From Sporolactobacillus mangiferae (lineage in GTDB: Bacteria; Bacillota; Bacilli; Bacillales; Sporolactobacillaceae), in assembly GCF_023336505.1 (NCBI RefSeq), contig NZ_JAMAST010000001.1, positions 124,001 to 188,000 on the forward strand: a DNA stretch of 64,000 bases. Reading direction: 5' to 3'. Made by a program: the position numbers and the translations under genes. Shown here piece after piece: positions 27,273 through 38,321 of this stretch. The notes under the pieces were generated by a model, which did no database searches, had not been told where the DNA came from, and worked only from the letters and a program-made list of their open reading frames with translations. How positions within the stretch are numbered: position 1 is the stretch's first letter; every line of letters begins with the position of its first letter.

Positions 27273-28826
27273 ATGACACGACAATCTTTTTTAAAGGGTT
27301 CTTTTATATTAATGACTGCCGGATTGATCACCCGGATACTAGGTATGATTAATGGCATGGTTCTGGCACGGGTAATCGGCGACGAAGGGGTCGGTCTGTT
27401 CATGATGGCTTTCCCTGCGATGCTCCTTGTGGTCACGCTGACTGAACTCGGTTTGCCAGTCGCCATCTCCAAACTCATTGCGGAAGCTCAGACATTCGGC
27501 AACTATCGAAAGATTAAGCTCATCCTTGTCTGGTCGCTTTCTATTGTCGGTTTGGTCAGTGTTGTACTGACCACGACCATGCTTCTGGTCATTCCTTTGT
27601 CAGCAAAATATCTGTTTGCCGACACGCGTGTCGTTTACCCTTTACTCGCCATTACACCCGTGATTCCGATCGTTGCAGTCAGTTCTGTTATTCGCGGCTA
27701 TTTCCAAGGGATCCGTAATATGAAGCCCTACGCGTATTCAGGAATTGTCGAACAGGTTGTCCGCATTTCTCTTGTCGCAACTCTTGCGAACTTATTAATG
27801 CCCTACGGTGTTGCCTATGCAGCTGCAGGAGCAATGGTTGCCGGTTCTGCCGGAGAATGCGCCTCACTGCTTTATATGCTTTACATTTTTAAACACGATG
27901 AAGGAATCAAGTTAAAAGGACCGCGAAGGCGGTCACTTAAAGGAACGCGCGAAATTTTTCGGGATCTTCTTCGTATTGGTTTACCGACCATGGGAAGCAG
28001 GCTGATCGGTTCGTTAAGTAACTTTCTTGAACCGATGATTGCTTCCCATGCACTTGTCATTGCGGGTTTTTCAATCGCGGAATCGACGAAGCTGTACGGA
28101 CAACTGACAGGGTATGCGATGACACTGCTGCTTCTGCCTAGTTTTATTACTCATGCACTTCATGTATCACTAGTCCCCGCTGCCAGCGAAGCCTATGCAA
28201 GGAAGTCATACAAAATGATTCATTATCGATTGAATCAGGCGCTGCGCATTGCCATGCTAACCGGCGGGCTCTCCGTTATTGTTACTTATTCATTTGCTGA
28301 ACCTCTAATGGACATTATTTATGACGCGCCGGAAGCCTCGCAGTTTCTTCATATAATGGCACCTTTTTTTCTCATTTTTTATTTTCAGGCACCGATGCAT
28401 GCCGTTCTTCAGGCGGTTGATAAGGCAAAAGCTGCAATGTATAACACGCTGATCGGAGCGATCATCAAAAATATTCTGCTTTTTATTCTGACCTGCAGCC
28501 CGGAGTTTGGTATTAAAGGCACTGCGCTCGCAATTTGCATCAACGTCGTCCTCGTCACAATGCTCCATGCTGCAGTTATGTTTCATGCAATCGGCTTTTC
28601 ACTGATTATCCGTGATTATATCCGCACACTGATATTAATTCTGTTTACAGCATTTATCGCGCGCCTGTTGATTCAGCATGCCTTCATCACGCTGGCGCTG
28701 CTGCCCAGAACAATGGCTCTGATTGCCGTCATCACTGCTTTTTATACAGTTCTCGCCTCTTTCCTTGGTCTGCTGCAAAAAGAACAGCTGAGTCAGCTTC
28801 CGATGATTGGAAAATGGTTCAGCTAA
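27273..28826 (+). CDS. spoVB: Stage V sporulation protein B, MATE/MOP-superfamily flippase
   Basis: 517 residues with about 14 hydrophobic segments. Begins MTRQSFLKGSFILMTAG and carries GEGVG-like DEGVGLFMMAFP, typical of the polysaccharide-transport/SpoVB branch of the MOP superfamily. In B. subtilis SpoVB is needed for the spore cortex and is thought to flip lipid II-type precursors. AAGGGGGG precedes the ATG at 27273; the frame open from 27177 has no signal. It is divergent from comN-secD-secF and convergent with yrbG, the B. subtilis order. Confidence 0.93.
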   Translation: MTRQSFLKGSFILMTAGLITRILGMINGMVLARVIGDEGVGLFMMAFPAMLLVVTLTELGLPVAISKLIAEAQTFGNYRKIKLILVWSLSIVGLVSVVLTTTMLLVIPLSAKYLFADTRVVYPLLAITPVIPIVAVSSVIRGYFQGIRNMKPYAYSGIVEQVVRISLVATLANLLMPYGVAYAAAGAMVAGSAGECASLLYMLYIFKHDEGIKLKGPRRRSLKGTREIFRDLLRIGLPTMGSRLIGSLSNFLEPMIASHALVIAGFSIAESTKLYGQLTGYAMTLLLLPSFITHALHVSLVPAASEAYARKSYKMIHYRLNQALRIAMLTGGLSVIVTYSFAEPLMDIIYDAPEASQFLHIMAPFFLIFYFQAPMHAVLQAVDKAKAAMYNTLIGAIIKNILLFILTCSPEFGIKGTALAICINVVLVTMLHAAVMFHAIGFSLIIRDYIRTLILILFTAFIARLLIQHAFITLALLPRTMALIAVITAFYTVLASFLGLLQKEQLSQLPMIGKWFS

Positions 28827-28828
28827 TC

Positions 28829-29341
28829 TCAGTGCATAAATTGATTGAGATCCATATAAAAGTTGCCAAGTGCATCAATTGTTAAATAATTGACCTGACG
28901 AATGTTCCGATAACCGAATTTTCTTAATTCCCGCCTGAGCCAGAATTGTGTTTTTCCAATCCGTGCCAGATTATCGTTTCGCACCTTTCCTTTTTCAATC
29001 AGTGCTAACCCGGATCTAGGCATGTACACTTCTTTTTCTGTCTCCTTTTTCTTCGCTTGTTTCACATAGTGAGGCAGAGGCTCATAAGACGAGCCGTGGG
29101 AAATAAAATGATCTATCCAGAGGCGGGATCGATCAATCAGGATAAGCAGCATAAGCGGTACGAGGATAGGCAGCAGCGGTTTTTCAGGCATAAGTACCGC
29201 AGCAGTTGCAAGAGCCGACGATGAAAGAAGCAGGACAAGATCTGCACCCGTCTGCTCAGAGAGCTTTGCGCGCATCACTTTTCTAAAGCCAAGCATCACA
29301 AGCAATACAAGACATATCGTCCGAACAACCGATGTTTCCAT
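28829..29341 (-). CDS. yrbG: YrbG/YetF-type DUF421 membrane protein
   Basis: 170 residues. Three N-terminal helices followed by a cytoplasmic YetF-type domain: LALIEKGKVRNDNLARIG and LRKFGYRNIRQVNYLTIDALGNFYMDL. It is shorter than the usual 200-230 residues, mainly in the linker. The function is unknown; YetF-domain proteins are expressed in the forespore in some Bacillus. It is convergent with spoVB, with only two bases between stops, and has the position of B. subtilis yrbG. Confidence 0.8.
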   Translation of the reverse strand: METSVVRTICLVLLVMLGFRKVMRAKLSEQTGADLVLLLSSSALATAAVLMPEKPLLPILVPLMLLILIDRSRLWIDHFISHGSSYEPLPHYVKQAKKKETEKEVYMPRSGLALIEKGKVRNDNLARIGKTQFWLRRELRKFGYRNIRQVNYLTIDALGNFYMDLNQFMH

Positions 29342-29522
29342 TCTGCTCCCCCACTCCAGGTTCCTGACGTTCTCCTGTTATTATGAGCAAAGCTGATGAT
29401 TTCATGAATCAAACAGGTGTCATGAATTCAGGATTGTACGAATAAAATGGACTATCCAATCGTTCAAATGGCCGCTGGGCCATGGCGGTTACTGCCCAAA
29501 ATACTGTTCGGAGGTGTCATAT

Positions 29523-29903
29523 ATGTCACGAAACTGGCTGAGTGCAGTCACTTATGGAATGACTGCCGCAATTGTCATTGTACTGGCTTCTGCTCTTCTG
29601 CTTGCTTCACTGCTGCGATTTACTTCGTTCGCCGAATCGAATGGATCTATACTGCCAATTGTCATATCTCTGGTTGCGCTTTTTATCGGCGGCGTCATCG
29701 CCGGATCAAAAACAAAAGAAAAAGGGCTGTTGATCGGCGCAATCACCGGTCTTGCTTATTGCTTGTTCAGCCTGTTTTTTCAATATCTCGGCCTTGATCA
29801 GGCTCCCGGCCTCAATCAGTACCTGTTTTTCATTGCCAATATTGCATCTGCTTCGCTTGGAGGTGCGATTGGCGTTAATCTCTTTGCAGCGGCAAGGCAC
29901 TAG
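29523..29903 (+). CDS. TIGR04086 family membrane protein (YrzE-like)
   Basis: 126 residues, four hydrophobic helices with a glycine-rich pattern (FIGGVIAGSKTKEKGLLIGA and ASLGGAIGVNL), characteristic of the TIGR04086/YrzE family. The function is unknown. GGAGG lies 8 bases before the ATG at 29523; the GTG at 29514 falls right after this site and is too close. It lies alone on the plus strand between yrbG and yajC, as yrzE does in B. subtilis. Confidence 0.85.
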   Translation: MSRNWLSAVTYGMTAAIVIVLASALLLASLLRFTSFAESNGSILPIVISLVALFIGGVIAGSKTKEKGLLIGAITGLAYCLFSLFFQYLGLDQAPGLNQYLFFIANIASASLGGAIGVNLFAAARH

Positions 29904-30074
29904 AATGATGGTGACTGATTTGGTATTTACAGGATGAAAAGACGTTTTCCATCCCTTTTCCCGGAAGAGATGCCGGATAATAACTTGCCTTTTTGCAGAC
30001 AAGCAGGGTATGTATTGGATCATCTGAGATCAGCAAGGAGCAACGCCATGAGTCTTTCTGTTCCTTACAGCATG

Positions 30075-30106
30075 AACAAAGCGGCCGTTTTATCGGCCGC
30101 TTTGTT
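30075..30106. terminator. Bidirectional terminator between the TIGR04086 gene and yajC
   Basis: Perfect 13-bp stem AACAAAGCGGCCG (30075-30087) and CGGCCGCTTTGTT (30094-30106) with a 6-base loop. It can serve both convergent units, although the yajC stop is just 8 bases away. Confidence 0.9.
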
Positions 30107-30113
30107 TGAATCA

Positions 30114-30416
30114 TTATTTTTTTTCGTTTTCTTCTGCAACGGCAGGTTCAGGCACATTTGTTTTTTTCAGAACACCGCGGATGGCATTACGTTCAAATGT
30201 CAGCTTACTTCCACCTGCACGAAGCACAACTGTCTGATCATCAATTGCATCAACCGTACCTTGAAGACCGCCAACCGTTACAACCTTGTCGCCCTTTGCC
30301 AGCGCAGCCTGCATTTCTCTTGTTTCCTTAGACCTTTTCTGCTGCGGACGAATAAGCAAGAAATAGAAAATCACAACGAAGATAAGTAACGGCAAAAACT
30401 GCATGAGACTACTCAA
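30114..30416 (-). CDS. yajC: Preprotein translocase accessory protein YajC
   Basis: 100 residues. A single N-terminal helix (LPLLIFVVIFYFLLI) directly followed by RPQQKRSKE, the YajC signature, then a small cytoplasmic beta domain with GDKVVTVGGLQGTV. It is part of the SecDF-YajC holo-translocon. It follows tgt by 22 bases in the queA-tgt-yajC unit, the common arrangement. Confidence 0.95.
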   Translation of the reverse strand: MSSLMQFLPLLIFVVIFYFLLIRPQQKRSKETREMQAALAKGDKVVTVGGLQGTVDAIDDQTVVLRAGGSKLTFERNAIRGVLKKTNVPEPAVAEENEKK

Positions 30417-30438
30417 TGAACTTCTTCCCTTCTATACA

Positions 30439-32624
<2,186 letters not shown>

Positions 32625-32663
32625 ATGCGCACTCTCTTTCATACCTATATCTAAACTTCAAAT

Positions 32664-32705
32664 GTTAGAAAACTTACTTTCGCCAATGTGGACTGGGGCG
32701 AAGTT
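32664..32705 (+). repeat. Dispersed two-hairpin repeat, partial copy E
   Basis: GTTAGAAAACTTACTTTCGCCA, then the imperfect returning arm TGGGGCGAAG. Only the first half of the repeat is left. The rest of the queA-DUF2905 gap (to 32864) shows nothing I can name. Confidence 0.45.
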
Positions 32706-32864
32706 TAAACGCTTTTACAAACAGTCTAGTCTCACTGCACAGCTCCGACATCACGGATAAGCTTCTCCGTCGTGTAGCACCCAGTTTTCATCCTGCGAAA
32801 ATAAGTCGGAAAGCCATCAGCAAGGTTAACAGCGACCACTGCATAGAGCAATATCCATTCACAT

Positions 32865-33068
32865 TTAATTAAAAAAACGCCTGATCAAATACAGAATCAG
32901 AGACAAAACAACACTGATCATGATGCATGTAACCACTGGAAAAACGAAAGTTACATGACCCTTTTTGAAGATAAAATCTCCAGGCAGACGTCCGATCAGC
33001 GGCCAGCAAAGCCCCACCAGGAACATAACGATGCCCAAAGTCATTAGAAGTTTGCCGAAATCGCCCAT
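32865..33068 (-). CDS. DUF2905 small membrane protein
   Basis: 67 residues with two helices and the motif GRLPGDFIFKKGHVTFVFP between them, which is the DUF2905 signature. The function is unknown. Its ATG shares one base with the ruvB stop (TGATG), so it is translationally coupled to ruvB; this pairing is common in Firmicutes. Confidence 0.88.
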   Translation of the reverse strand: MGDFGKLLMTLGIVMFLVGLCWPLIGRLPGDFIFKKGHVTFVFPVVTCIMISVVLSLILYLIRRFFN

Positions 33069-34075
33069 CAGTTACGATCTCCTCGTTCCAAATGGAAATG
33101 TTTGTATGCCTGATCAGTAACGATACGTCCGCGTGGTGTCCGCTGTATAAAACCGATTTGCAGCAGATAAGGTTCATGTACATCCTCAATGGTGTGGCGT
33201 TCTTCACCGATTGCCGCCGCAAGTGTGTCCAGCCCCACTGGTCCACCGTGAAATTGACTAATCATTCCTGTCAGTAACTGGTGATCAATATGATCCAGAC
33301 CAACTTCATCAACATGCAGACGGCGAAGAGCATCCCGAGCTGTTTTTCGGTCAATAACACCGTTGCTTTCAACCTGAGCAAAATCCCGGATCCGTTTCAG
33401 CAGCCGATTGGCTACTCGCGGCGTGCCGCGCGACCGGCGTGCAATTTCAAAGCATGCATCTTCCTCTATATCCGTGTGCAATACAGAAGCCGTTCTTTTT
33501 ATAATCAGCGACAATTCTTCTGGACTGTAAAACTGGAGACGACTAATCACTCCGAAACGATCCCGAAGCGGAGGCGATAAATATCCGGCACGAGTTGTGG
33601 CACCCACAAGTGTGAAGGGCGGCAGACTAATCCGCACGGAATGCGCCGTTTCATCCTTTCCAATGACAATGTCCATACAAAAATCTTCCATTGCCGGGTA
33701 CAGTATTTCTTCCACGTGTCGGGGAAGCCGATGAATTTCATCAATAAACAGCACATCACCGGGTTCGAGAGAAGAGAGAACCGCGGCAAGATCACCCGGG
33801 CGTTCCAGTGCAGGACCGGACGTTGTGCGTATTCCTGCATTCATTTCTGTTGCGATAATCATGGACAGTGTTGTTTTACCAAGGCCCGGCGGACCGTAAA
33901 GCAATACGTGGTCAAGCGGTTCGTGACGTGCCTTCGCCGCAGCAATGAAGACTTTCAGATTCTGTTTAATCGATTCCTGACCGATATAATGATCAAGGCT
34001 GGCAGGACGTATGGACTGTTCCAGTCCCTGATCTTCCAGTGTTGAATCACTGGACAGCAAATGATCTTCTTCCAT
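33068..34075 (-). CDS. ruvB: Holliday junction helicase subunit RuvB
   Basis: 335 residues. AAA+ motor that drives branch migration with RuvA. Motifs: [12 protein letters not shown], Walker [10 protein letters not shown], Walker [11 protein letters not shown], sensor LVGATTRAG, and a C-terminal winged helix ([17 protein letters not shown]). It follows ruvA by 12 bases. No ruvC, as expected for Bacillales that use RecU. Confidence 0.97.
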   Translation of the reverse strand: MEEDHLLSSDSTLEDQGLEQSIRPASLDHYIGQESIKQNLKVFIAAAKARHEPLDHVLLYGPPGLGKTTLSMIIATEMNAGIRTTSGPALERPGDLAAVLSSLEPGDVLFIDEIHRLPRHVEEILYPAMEDFCMDIVIGKDETAHSVRISLPPFTLVGATTRAGYLSPPLRDRFGVISRLQFYSPEELSLIIKRTASVLHTDIEEDACFEIARRSRGTPRVANRLLKRIRDFAQVESNGVIDRKTARDALRRLHVDEVGLDHIDHQLLTGMISQFHGGPVGLDTLAAAIGEERHTIEDVHEPYLLQIGFIQRTPRGRIVTDQAYKHFHLERGDRN

Positions 34076-34087
34076 ACCCCTCCTCCT

Positions 34088-34687
34088 TTACACCTTCGAC
34101 AGCCGTTTCAATGCTTCTTTAACATAGTTTTCAGCACTCAGATCCTGCTTCTTCAGTTGAGGCAGTATTTTTCTCAATTCACGCTCAGAATAGCCAAGCA
34201 TAGACAGAACATCCAATGCTTCAGACAAGGCATGCTCGATCCGAACTTTCGTATCATCTGCCTCACCAGCAGTGGGATGCACAGAAAATTCCTGCAGTTT
34301 TCCTTTTAAATCAAGAACGATTTGTCCTGCCGTTTTACGACCAATGCCCGGAAAGCGGGTCAGATAGTTGACGTTCTCTGTTTCAATGGCTCTGATCACT
34401 TCATCCGGATCGCCTGCAGCAAGGATAGCCAGTGCATTTTTCGGACCAATGCCCGATACAGAGAGCAGCCGAACAAACAGCTCCCGTTCTTCCCGCGTCT
34501 GAAAACCATATAAAATATTTGCGTCTTCACGAACGTACTGATAAAGATATACTTTTGTTTCTTGATTGATCTGGGGCTGGTAGCTGAATGGATTCGGGCA
34601 AATAATTCGATAACCGATTCCACTCTGCTCAATAACAATTCCGCCACCGGATAAATAAGTCAGTATTCCTTGGATATAATCAAACAC
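34088..34687 (-). CDS. ruvA: Holliday junction DNA-binding protein RuvA
   Basis: 199 residues. OB-fold (MFDYIQGILTYLSGGGIVIE), tandem helix-hairpin-helix motifs (VSGIGPKNALAIL and FPGIGRKTAGQIVLDL), an acidic flexible linker, and a C-terminal domain that contacts RuvB (EALDVLSMLGYSERE). First gene of the ruvA-ruvB-DUF2905 operon. Confidence 0.97.
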   Translation of the reverse strand: MFDYIQGILTYLSGGGIVIEQSGIGYRIICPNPFSYQPQINQETKVYLYQYVREDANILYGFQTREERELFVRLLSVSGIGPKNALAILAAGDPDEVIRAIETENVNYLTRFPGIGRKTAGQIVLDLKGKLQEFSVHPTAGEADDTKVRIEHALSEALDVLSMLGYSERELRKILPQLKKQDLSAENYVKEALKRLSKV

Positions 34688-34797
34688 ATTGATAGCTCCC
34701 TATCCGTTCGTTTCTAAATTTATGCCTTTGTTTATCATAGCATATGGCGCTCATTAGTCCCAATTAAAATCAATCTGTCGATAAAGACGTACATGCG

Positions 34798-34901
34798 TAT
34801 AGAAAGTTAGAAAACTTGCCTTCGCCAGGCCTCTGGCGAAGGCAAAGCCGCGGTCGCACTTATACTATAATCCGCTTAATTTTAAACTTTCTTATAGTAT
34901 A
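34798..34901 (+). repeat. Dispersed two-hairpin repeat, copy C (best preserved)
   Basis: A perfect 13-bp hairpin TTGCCTTCGCCAG-GCCT-CTGGCGAAGGCAA, the spacer AGCCGCGGTCGCACT, then an AT-rich hairpin TATACTATAA..TTATAGTATA. The ends form an imperfect inverted repeat: TATAGAAAGTTAGAAAA against, on the other strand, TATAAGAAAGTTTAAAA. This suggests a MITE-like element. It lies between ruvA and yebC. Confidence 0.8.
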
Positions 34902-34930
34902 AAAAAGGGACACTCGTTCTGAATGTCCCT
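34899..34930 (-). terminator. Rho-independent terminator of yebC
   Basis: Minus strand: GGGACA (34929-34924), loop, TGTCCC (34912-34907), followed by TTTTTTAT. It abuts repeat copy C. Confidence 0.85.
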
Positions 34931-34954
34931 CTCTCCAACACATAAAGCACGAAT

Positions 34955-35680
34955 TTATGCTTCTTCAAGGTTGCTGTAAATATCTTGAACGTCGTCGTTA
35001 TCTTCCAGCATCTGAAGCAAGGTTTCCATTTTTTCCAAATCAGCGCCTGTCAGTGCAGTTTTTGTGGTTGGTATCATGACCACTTCAGCCCGGTCAATCT
35101 CATAATTTTTCACTTCCAGATGTTTGCGAACATCTTCGAACGCTTCGGGCGCAGTCACAATAACATACCGGTCATCTTCCGTATTCATGTCGTCTGCACC
35201 CGCCTCAACGGCATCCATCATTACCGTATCTTCATCCAGGCCCTCTTTTTTCTCAATTTCAATAATGCCTTGTTTATTAAACAAAAAAGCGACACTGCCT
35301 GATTCACCCAGATTTCCGCCTGCCTTCGTAAATGCATGGCGAATATCCGATGCCGAACGGTTCCGATTATCCGTTAAGACATCAACCATTACGGCAACGC
35401 CGCCAGGACCATAGCCTTCATAAGTTATTTCTTCATAAGTGACACCGTCCAGGTCTCCGGTCGCTTTTTTTATTGCCCTGGAAATATTGTCATTGGGCAT
35501 GTTGGCGGCCTTCGCTTTTTCGATGGCATGACGTAATCCGGCATTCATCGTCGGATCTCCGCCCCCATGGCGTGCTTCCAGGAAAATATCCTTAGACAGT
35601 CTCATAAAAATTTTCCCGCGTGCAGCATCCATCGCATTCTTTTTATGTTGAATATTATTCCATTTTGAATGTCCAGACAT
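34955..35680 (-). CDS. yebC: YebC/TACO1-family protein
   Basis: 241 residues. Begins [19 protein letters not shown], the family signature, followed by [20 protein letters not shown] and [11 protein letters not shown]. Members are described as DNA-binding regulators and, more recently, as factors that relieve ribosome stalling at proline stretches. B. subtilis has it (yrbC) next to coxA, as here. It has its own terminator and is separated from coxA by about 190 bp. Confidence 0.95.
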   Translation of the reverse strand: MSGHSKWNNIQHKKNAMDAARGKIFMRLSKDIFLEARHGGGDPTMNAGLRHAIEKAKAANMPNDNISRAIKKATGDLDGVTYEEITYEGYGPGGVAVMVDVLTDNRNRSASDIRHAFTKAGGNLGESGSVAFLFNKQGIIEIEKKEGLDEDTVMMDAVEAGADDMNTEDDRYVIVTAPEAFEDVRKHLEVKNYEIDRAEVVMIPTTKTALTGADLEKMETLLQMLEDNDDVQDIYSNLEEA

Positions 35681-35821
35681 CGTCTTTCTCCTCCCAAACT
35701 GTTGCGGCTCAATCAGGTTGCCAATAAACAGAATTCAACAGGAACATAATTTCTTGTCCGTCTTCATCCCGTTCAGCTCGTGCCGCTGAAAATGTTCCGT
35801 TCCCATTATAACCATTTTTTA

Positions 35822-35858
35822 TACCGAAAAAAAGAGCAAAGGCATAAGCCCTCGCTCT
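35822..35858 (-). terminator. Rho-independent terminator of safA-coxA
   Basis: Minus strand: AGAGCGAGGGC (35858-35848), loop TTAT, GCCTTTGCTCT (35843-35833), followed by seven T. One G-T pair and a mismatch lie in the stem. Confidence 0.85.
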
Positions 35859-35873
35859 ATTCATTTCAGAGTT

Positions 35874-36440
35874 TTATTTGCTGTTGTTTTGAAACGGACG
35901 TTTTACCGCATTTGCAAGGTCGTTGATGATACCGACAACGTCTGAACGGACTTCCTGTGTCGCTTTACCCGCATTAATTGGCGTTTCCGCAGCTGTGATT
36001 CGTTTAACATAACGGTTATCGGTGGATACTAATACTTCACGATTACCAGCAAGCGGAAGTACAGACAGACGAATTTTTTTCCTTAGGTTGGCACGGTCCG
36101 TCTGTCCTTTATCTGGAACCGCACCGATAGCAACACTGTTTCCGGTTACCAAAACATGCGCCTTGTCTACACCGTCGACAGAAGCAGCACGATCAGCAAT
36201 TCGTTTAGCCAGCTTCCTCTGATCTTTGTCACTTACCTGATTGATCTGATTCGTATTCGCATTGTTGTCATTCAGGTTGGTGTAGTCCGGCACATTCGGA
36301 TTTGTATTATTGGTCCGATATGTGACATCTCTGGGTGCGTTCGGACGCTGGTAGGCAGCGTTATTCGGCCCCGCCTGACATCCGGCTAGCAGAGCGCTTA
36401 ATGAAAGCACTGTACCCAACTTAATCATTGCTTTTTTCAA
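35874..36440 (-). CDS. coxA: YhcN/YlaJ-family sporulation lipoprotein, CoxA-like (TTG start)
   Basis: 188 residues. A lipoprotein signal with lipobox LLAGC (MIKLGTVLSLSALLAGCQ), an Asn-rich linker, then the YhcN/YlaJ domain (ADRAASVDGVDKAHVLVTGN). It should be a lipid-anchored spore protein. In B. subtilis CoxA (YrbB) is a spore cortex-associated protein encoded after safA, and the same order holds here. The TTG at 36440 is chosen since AGGGGGAG lies 6 bases upstream; an ATG at 36428 would shorten the signal by four residues. Confidence 0.85.
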   Translation of the reverse strand: MKKAMIKLGTVLSLSALLAGCQAGPNNAAYQRPNAPRDVTYRTNNTNPNVPDYTNLNDNNANTNQINQVSDKDQRKLAKRIADRAASVDGVDKAHVLVTGNSVAIGAVPDKGQTDRANLRKKIRLSVLPLAGNREVLVSTDNRYVKRITAAETPINAGKATQEVRSDVVGIINDLANAVKRPFQNNSK

Positions 36441-36547
36441 GATTTTCTCCCCCTTTCGCACTTTATCATGTGTGAAGGGAGCTTTTTTTACGCTTATGAA
36501 TTTTTACCGTTATTTTGGCAGAATTTAGATAAGTGTACAGCCATTAT

Positions 36548-37999
36548 TTATTGCTTCGTTTTTGAAGAAGGTGACTGCGGCTGATAAACTGGTGCCGATA
36601 CATTCGGCATTGCCCAGTATGGCAATGGCTGCGGATGAGGCGGCTGATTACCTCCATAGTAACCCGGGGCTGACATCCCGCCATAGGGTAAAGGTGATAC
36701 CGGTCCGCCGCAGTTGCAAGGCTTTTTAGGTTGCGCTTTCGAAGACGGATACGCATATGGATTGCCGCCCAATGTTCCATAATCTAATGGAGACAACTTG
36801 CTTGTACCGGTCGGAGACGTCTGTGGCATGATCGGTTTCTTTGGCGCACCCGTAATTTGCTGATTCATCCACGGCGCTTTCGTGTTATTCTGTGCATGAT
36901 TGCCACTGACAAACGCTTTATCGAGTGTCACATTTTTTTGACTGATCGGATATTGTGGTTGCGGGCCGTTCCATGGCTGCAGCTGCGGACTTTGTTTATT
37001 TGCTTTTCCAGCTTGTGCCGGATAGTACACAGGGTTCTTCCATGTATTTCCGACAGTTGTATTCGGATAATAAGGATTGGAGCCATTTCCCTGTGCCGGA
37101 CTCACCACATGACCTGTGTTCGGGCTCTGCGTTACCGGACTCACCACGTTCCCCGTGTTTGGGCTCTGCGCCGCAGGACTCACCGCATGACCCATGTTTG
37201 GACCTTGTGTTACCGGACTCACCACGTTCCCCGTGTTTGGGCTCTGCGCCGCAGGGCTCACCGCAGGACCCATGTTTGGACCTTGTGTTGCCGGACTCAC
37301 CACGTTCCCCATGTTTGGGCTCTGCGCCGCAGGACTGATCGCATGACCCATGTTTGGACCTTGTGTTGCCGGACTCACCACGTTCCCCATGTTTGGACCT
37401 TGTGACACGGGGCTCACCACATGACCTGTGTTTGGGCCCTGTACTGCTCCATTTCCAAGATTCGAGCCACTTTGTACAGCCGCATTGAAAGGATTGCCAA
37501 AGCTGCCCATTGGATAATAAGAGGTCGCATTTCCGCTCTGTACTGGACCGCCGGTTTCCGGGCTGACCGCGGCTGGCGAAGAAAAATCAGGGTAAGACCC
37601 GAGCCCTTCCGGTGTCCAATTATTTTGCGGATGTTTTGGGTATAGAATTTGTGAATAATCAGTTGTTGCTTCATTATCTGACTGGCTTTGCGCTCCCGAG
37701 AGATTTGGTTTTGGTTTTGGCTTTGCCGGCGCTTCTGGTGACGGAGCAGCTGGCTGCGGTACTTGCTGGGCTGGTTGCTGCTGAGTAGCAGCGTGGTGTA
37801 CTGCTTCCGAACGTTCATTGGATGATACCGCCGCCCGTTTGATCGGTTGTTTTCCAATCGCTACTCTCACCTTCATCCCCTGAGCAAGCGATCCTTCGGT
37901 TAAATTTGTATTCATCTTCCTGAATTCGTCAATAGTCATGCCGTGTTTATGGGCGATCTTCTCCAAAGTATCGCCCTTTTGGACAACATATAATTTCAC
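36548..37999 (-). CDS. safA: SafA-like spore coat morphogenetic protein, N-terminal LysM and 13-residue repeats
   Basis: 483 residues. The N-terminal LysM domain (residues 1-47, YVVQKGDTLEKIAHKHGMT) should bind spore peptidoglycan and recruit inner coat proteins. A Pro/Gln-rich linker follows, then nine units of a 13-residue repeat of the type GPNMGNVVSPATQ (about 188-303), and a Pro/Tyr/Gly/Asn-rich C-terminus that has the pair CNCGG. No membrane segment. B. subtilis SafA (387 residues) has the same N-terminal LysM and low-complexity tail but not this repeat, as far as I recall. Upstream of coxA, as in B. subtilis. The identity rests on the LysM domain and synteny. Confidence 0.85.
   Translation of the reverse strand: MKLYVVQKGDTLEKIAHKHGMTIDEFRKMNTNLTEGSLAQGMKVRVAIGKQPIKRAAVSSNERSEAVHHAATQQQPAQQVPQPAAPSPEAPAKPKPKPNLSGAQSQSDNEATTDYSQILYPKHPQNNWTPEGLGSYPDFSSPAAVSPETGGPVQSGNATSYYPMGSFGNPFNAAVQSGSNLGNGAVQGPNTGHVVSPVSQGPNMGNVVSPATQGPNMGHAISPAAQSPNMGNVVSPATQGPNMGPAVSPAAQSPNTGNVVSPVTQGPNMGHAVSPAAQSPNTGNVVSPVTQSPNTGHVVSPAQGNGSNPYYPNTTVGNTWKNPVYYPAQAGKANKQSPQLQPWNGPQPQYPISQKNVTLDKAFVSGNHAQNNTKAPWMNQQITGAPKKPIMPQTSPTGTSKLSPLDYGTLGGNPYAYPSSKAQPKKPCNCGGPVSPLPYGGMSAPGYYGGNQPPHPQPLPYWAMPNVSAPVYQPQSPSSKTKQ
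37095..37440 (-). repeat. 39-bp tandem repeat within safA (nine units)
   Basis: Eight complete 13-codon units and a ninth partial one. Variants alternate between GPN(M/T)Gxx(V/I)SPA(A)Q and SPN(M/T)GNVVSPVTQ, giving a higher-order 78-bp period. High nucleotide identity between units points to recent unit duplication. Confidence 0.85.
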
Positions 38000-38321
38000 G
38001 GTTTCCCATCCCTCCTGTGAAAGTCATTATATGTATATGGCTGTTCTGGGCGTTTTGCCACTCTTCCCCGGGGAAACTTGTGAAAATGGTGTCCTTATTT
38101 TGAACGTACATAATCTAACAATGCACAGAAGCATTATTTTGTTTTATACTTAATATTGCGAGAAGAAAAGCCGGGCATAACACGCCCCTGCTTCCGCAGG
38201 ATACGATGGTCAAGACATGTTTTATTGATCTGATTCAGAACAAAACGATGCATAGTGAAAACGTGTTTTCAAGGGTTAACAAAACCTGTCCTGTAAAACG
38301 AACAATGGAGTGTACGATTTA
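38000..38321. other. Divergent intergenic region between safA and niaR
   Basis: About 320 bp. It must carry the safA promoter (sigma-E in B. subtilis; CATATACATATAAT near 38023-38036 is AT-rich and possible, but no firm match) and the niaR promoter. It contains the 16-bp palindrome listed separately. No open frame here has a start signal. Confidence 0.4.
38256..38271. promoter_or_regulatory. Perfect 16-bp palindrome upstream of niaR, candidate operator
   Basis: TGAAAAC-GT-GTTTTCA, seven-base arms, centred about 58 bp before the niaR start. It could be an autoregulatory NiaR site or another repressor's site. I cannot match it to a remembered NiaR consensus; it also resembles a cre site but with two extra central bases. 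Confidence 0.35.

Noticed and set aside
36857-37405. 182-codon plus-strand open frame with repeats rich in Thr, His and Arg
   Set aside because: It is the antisense of the safA tandem repeat; the repeated product is a by-product of the 39-bp periodicity.
37095-37440. CRISPR-like array
   Set aside because: Regular 39-bp units are contiguous with no unique spacers and are in frame in safA, so they are coding repeats.
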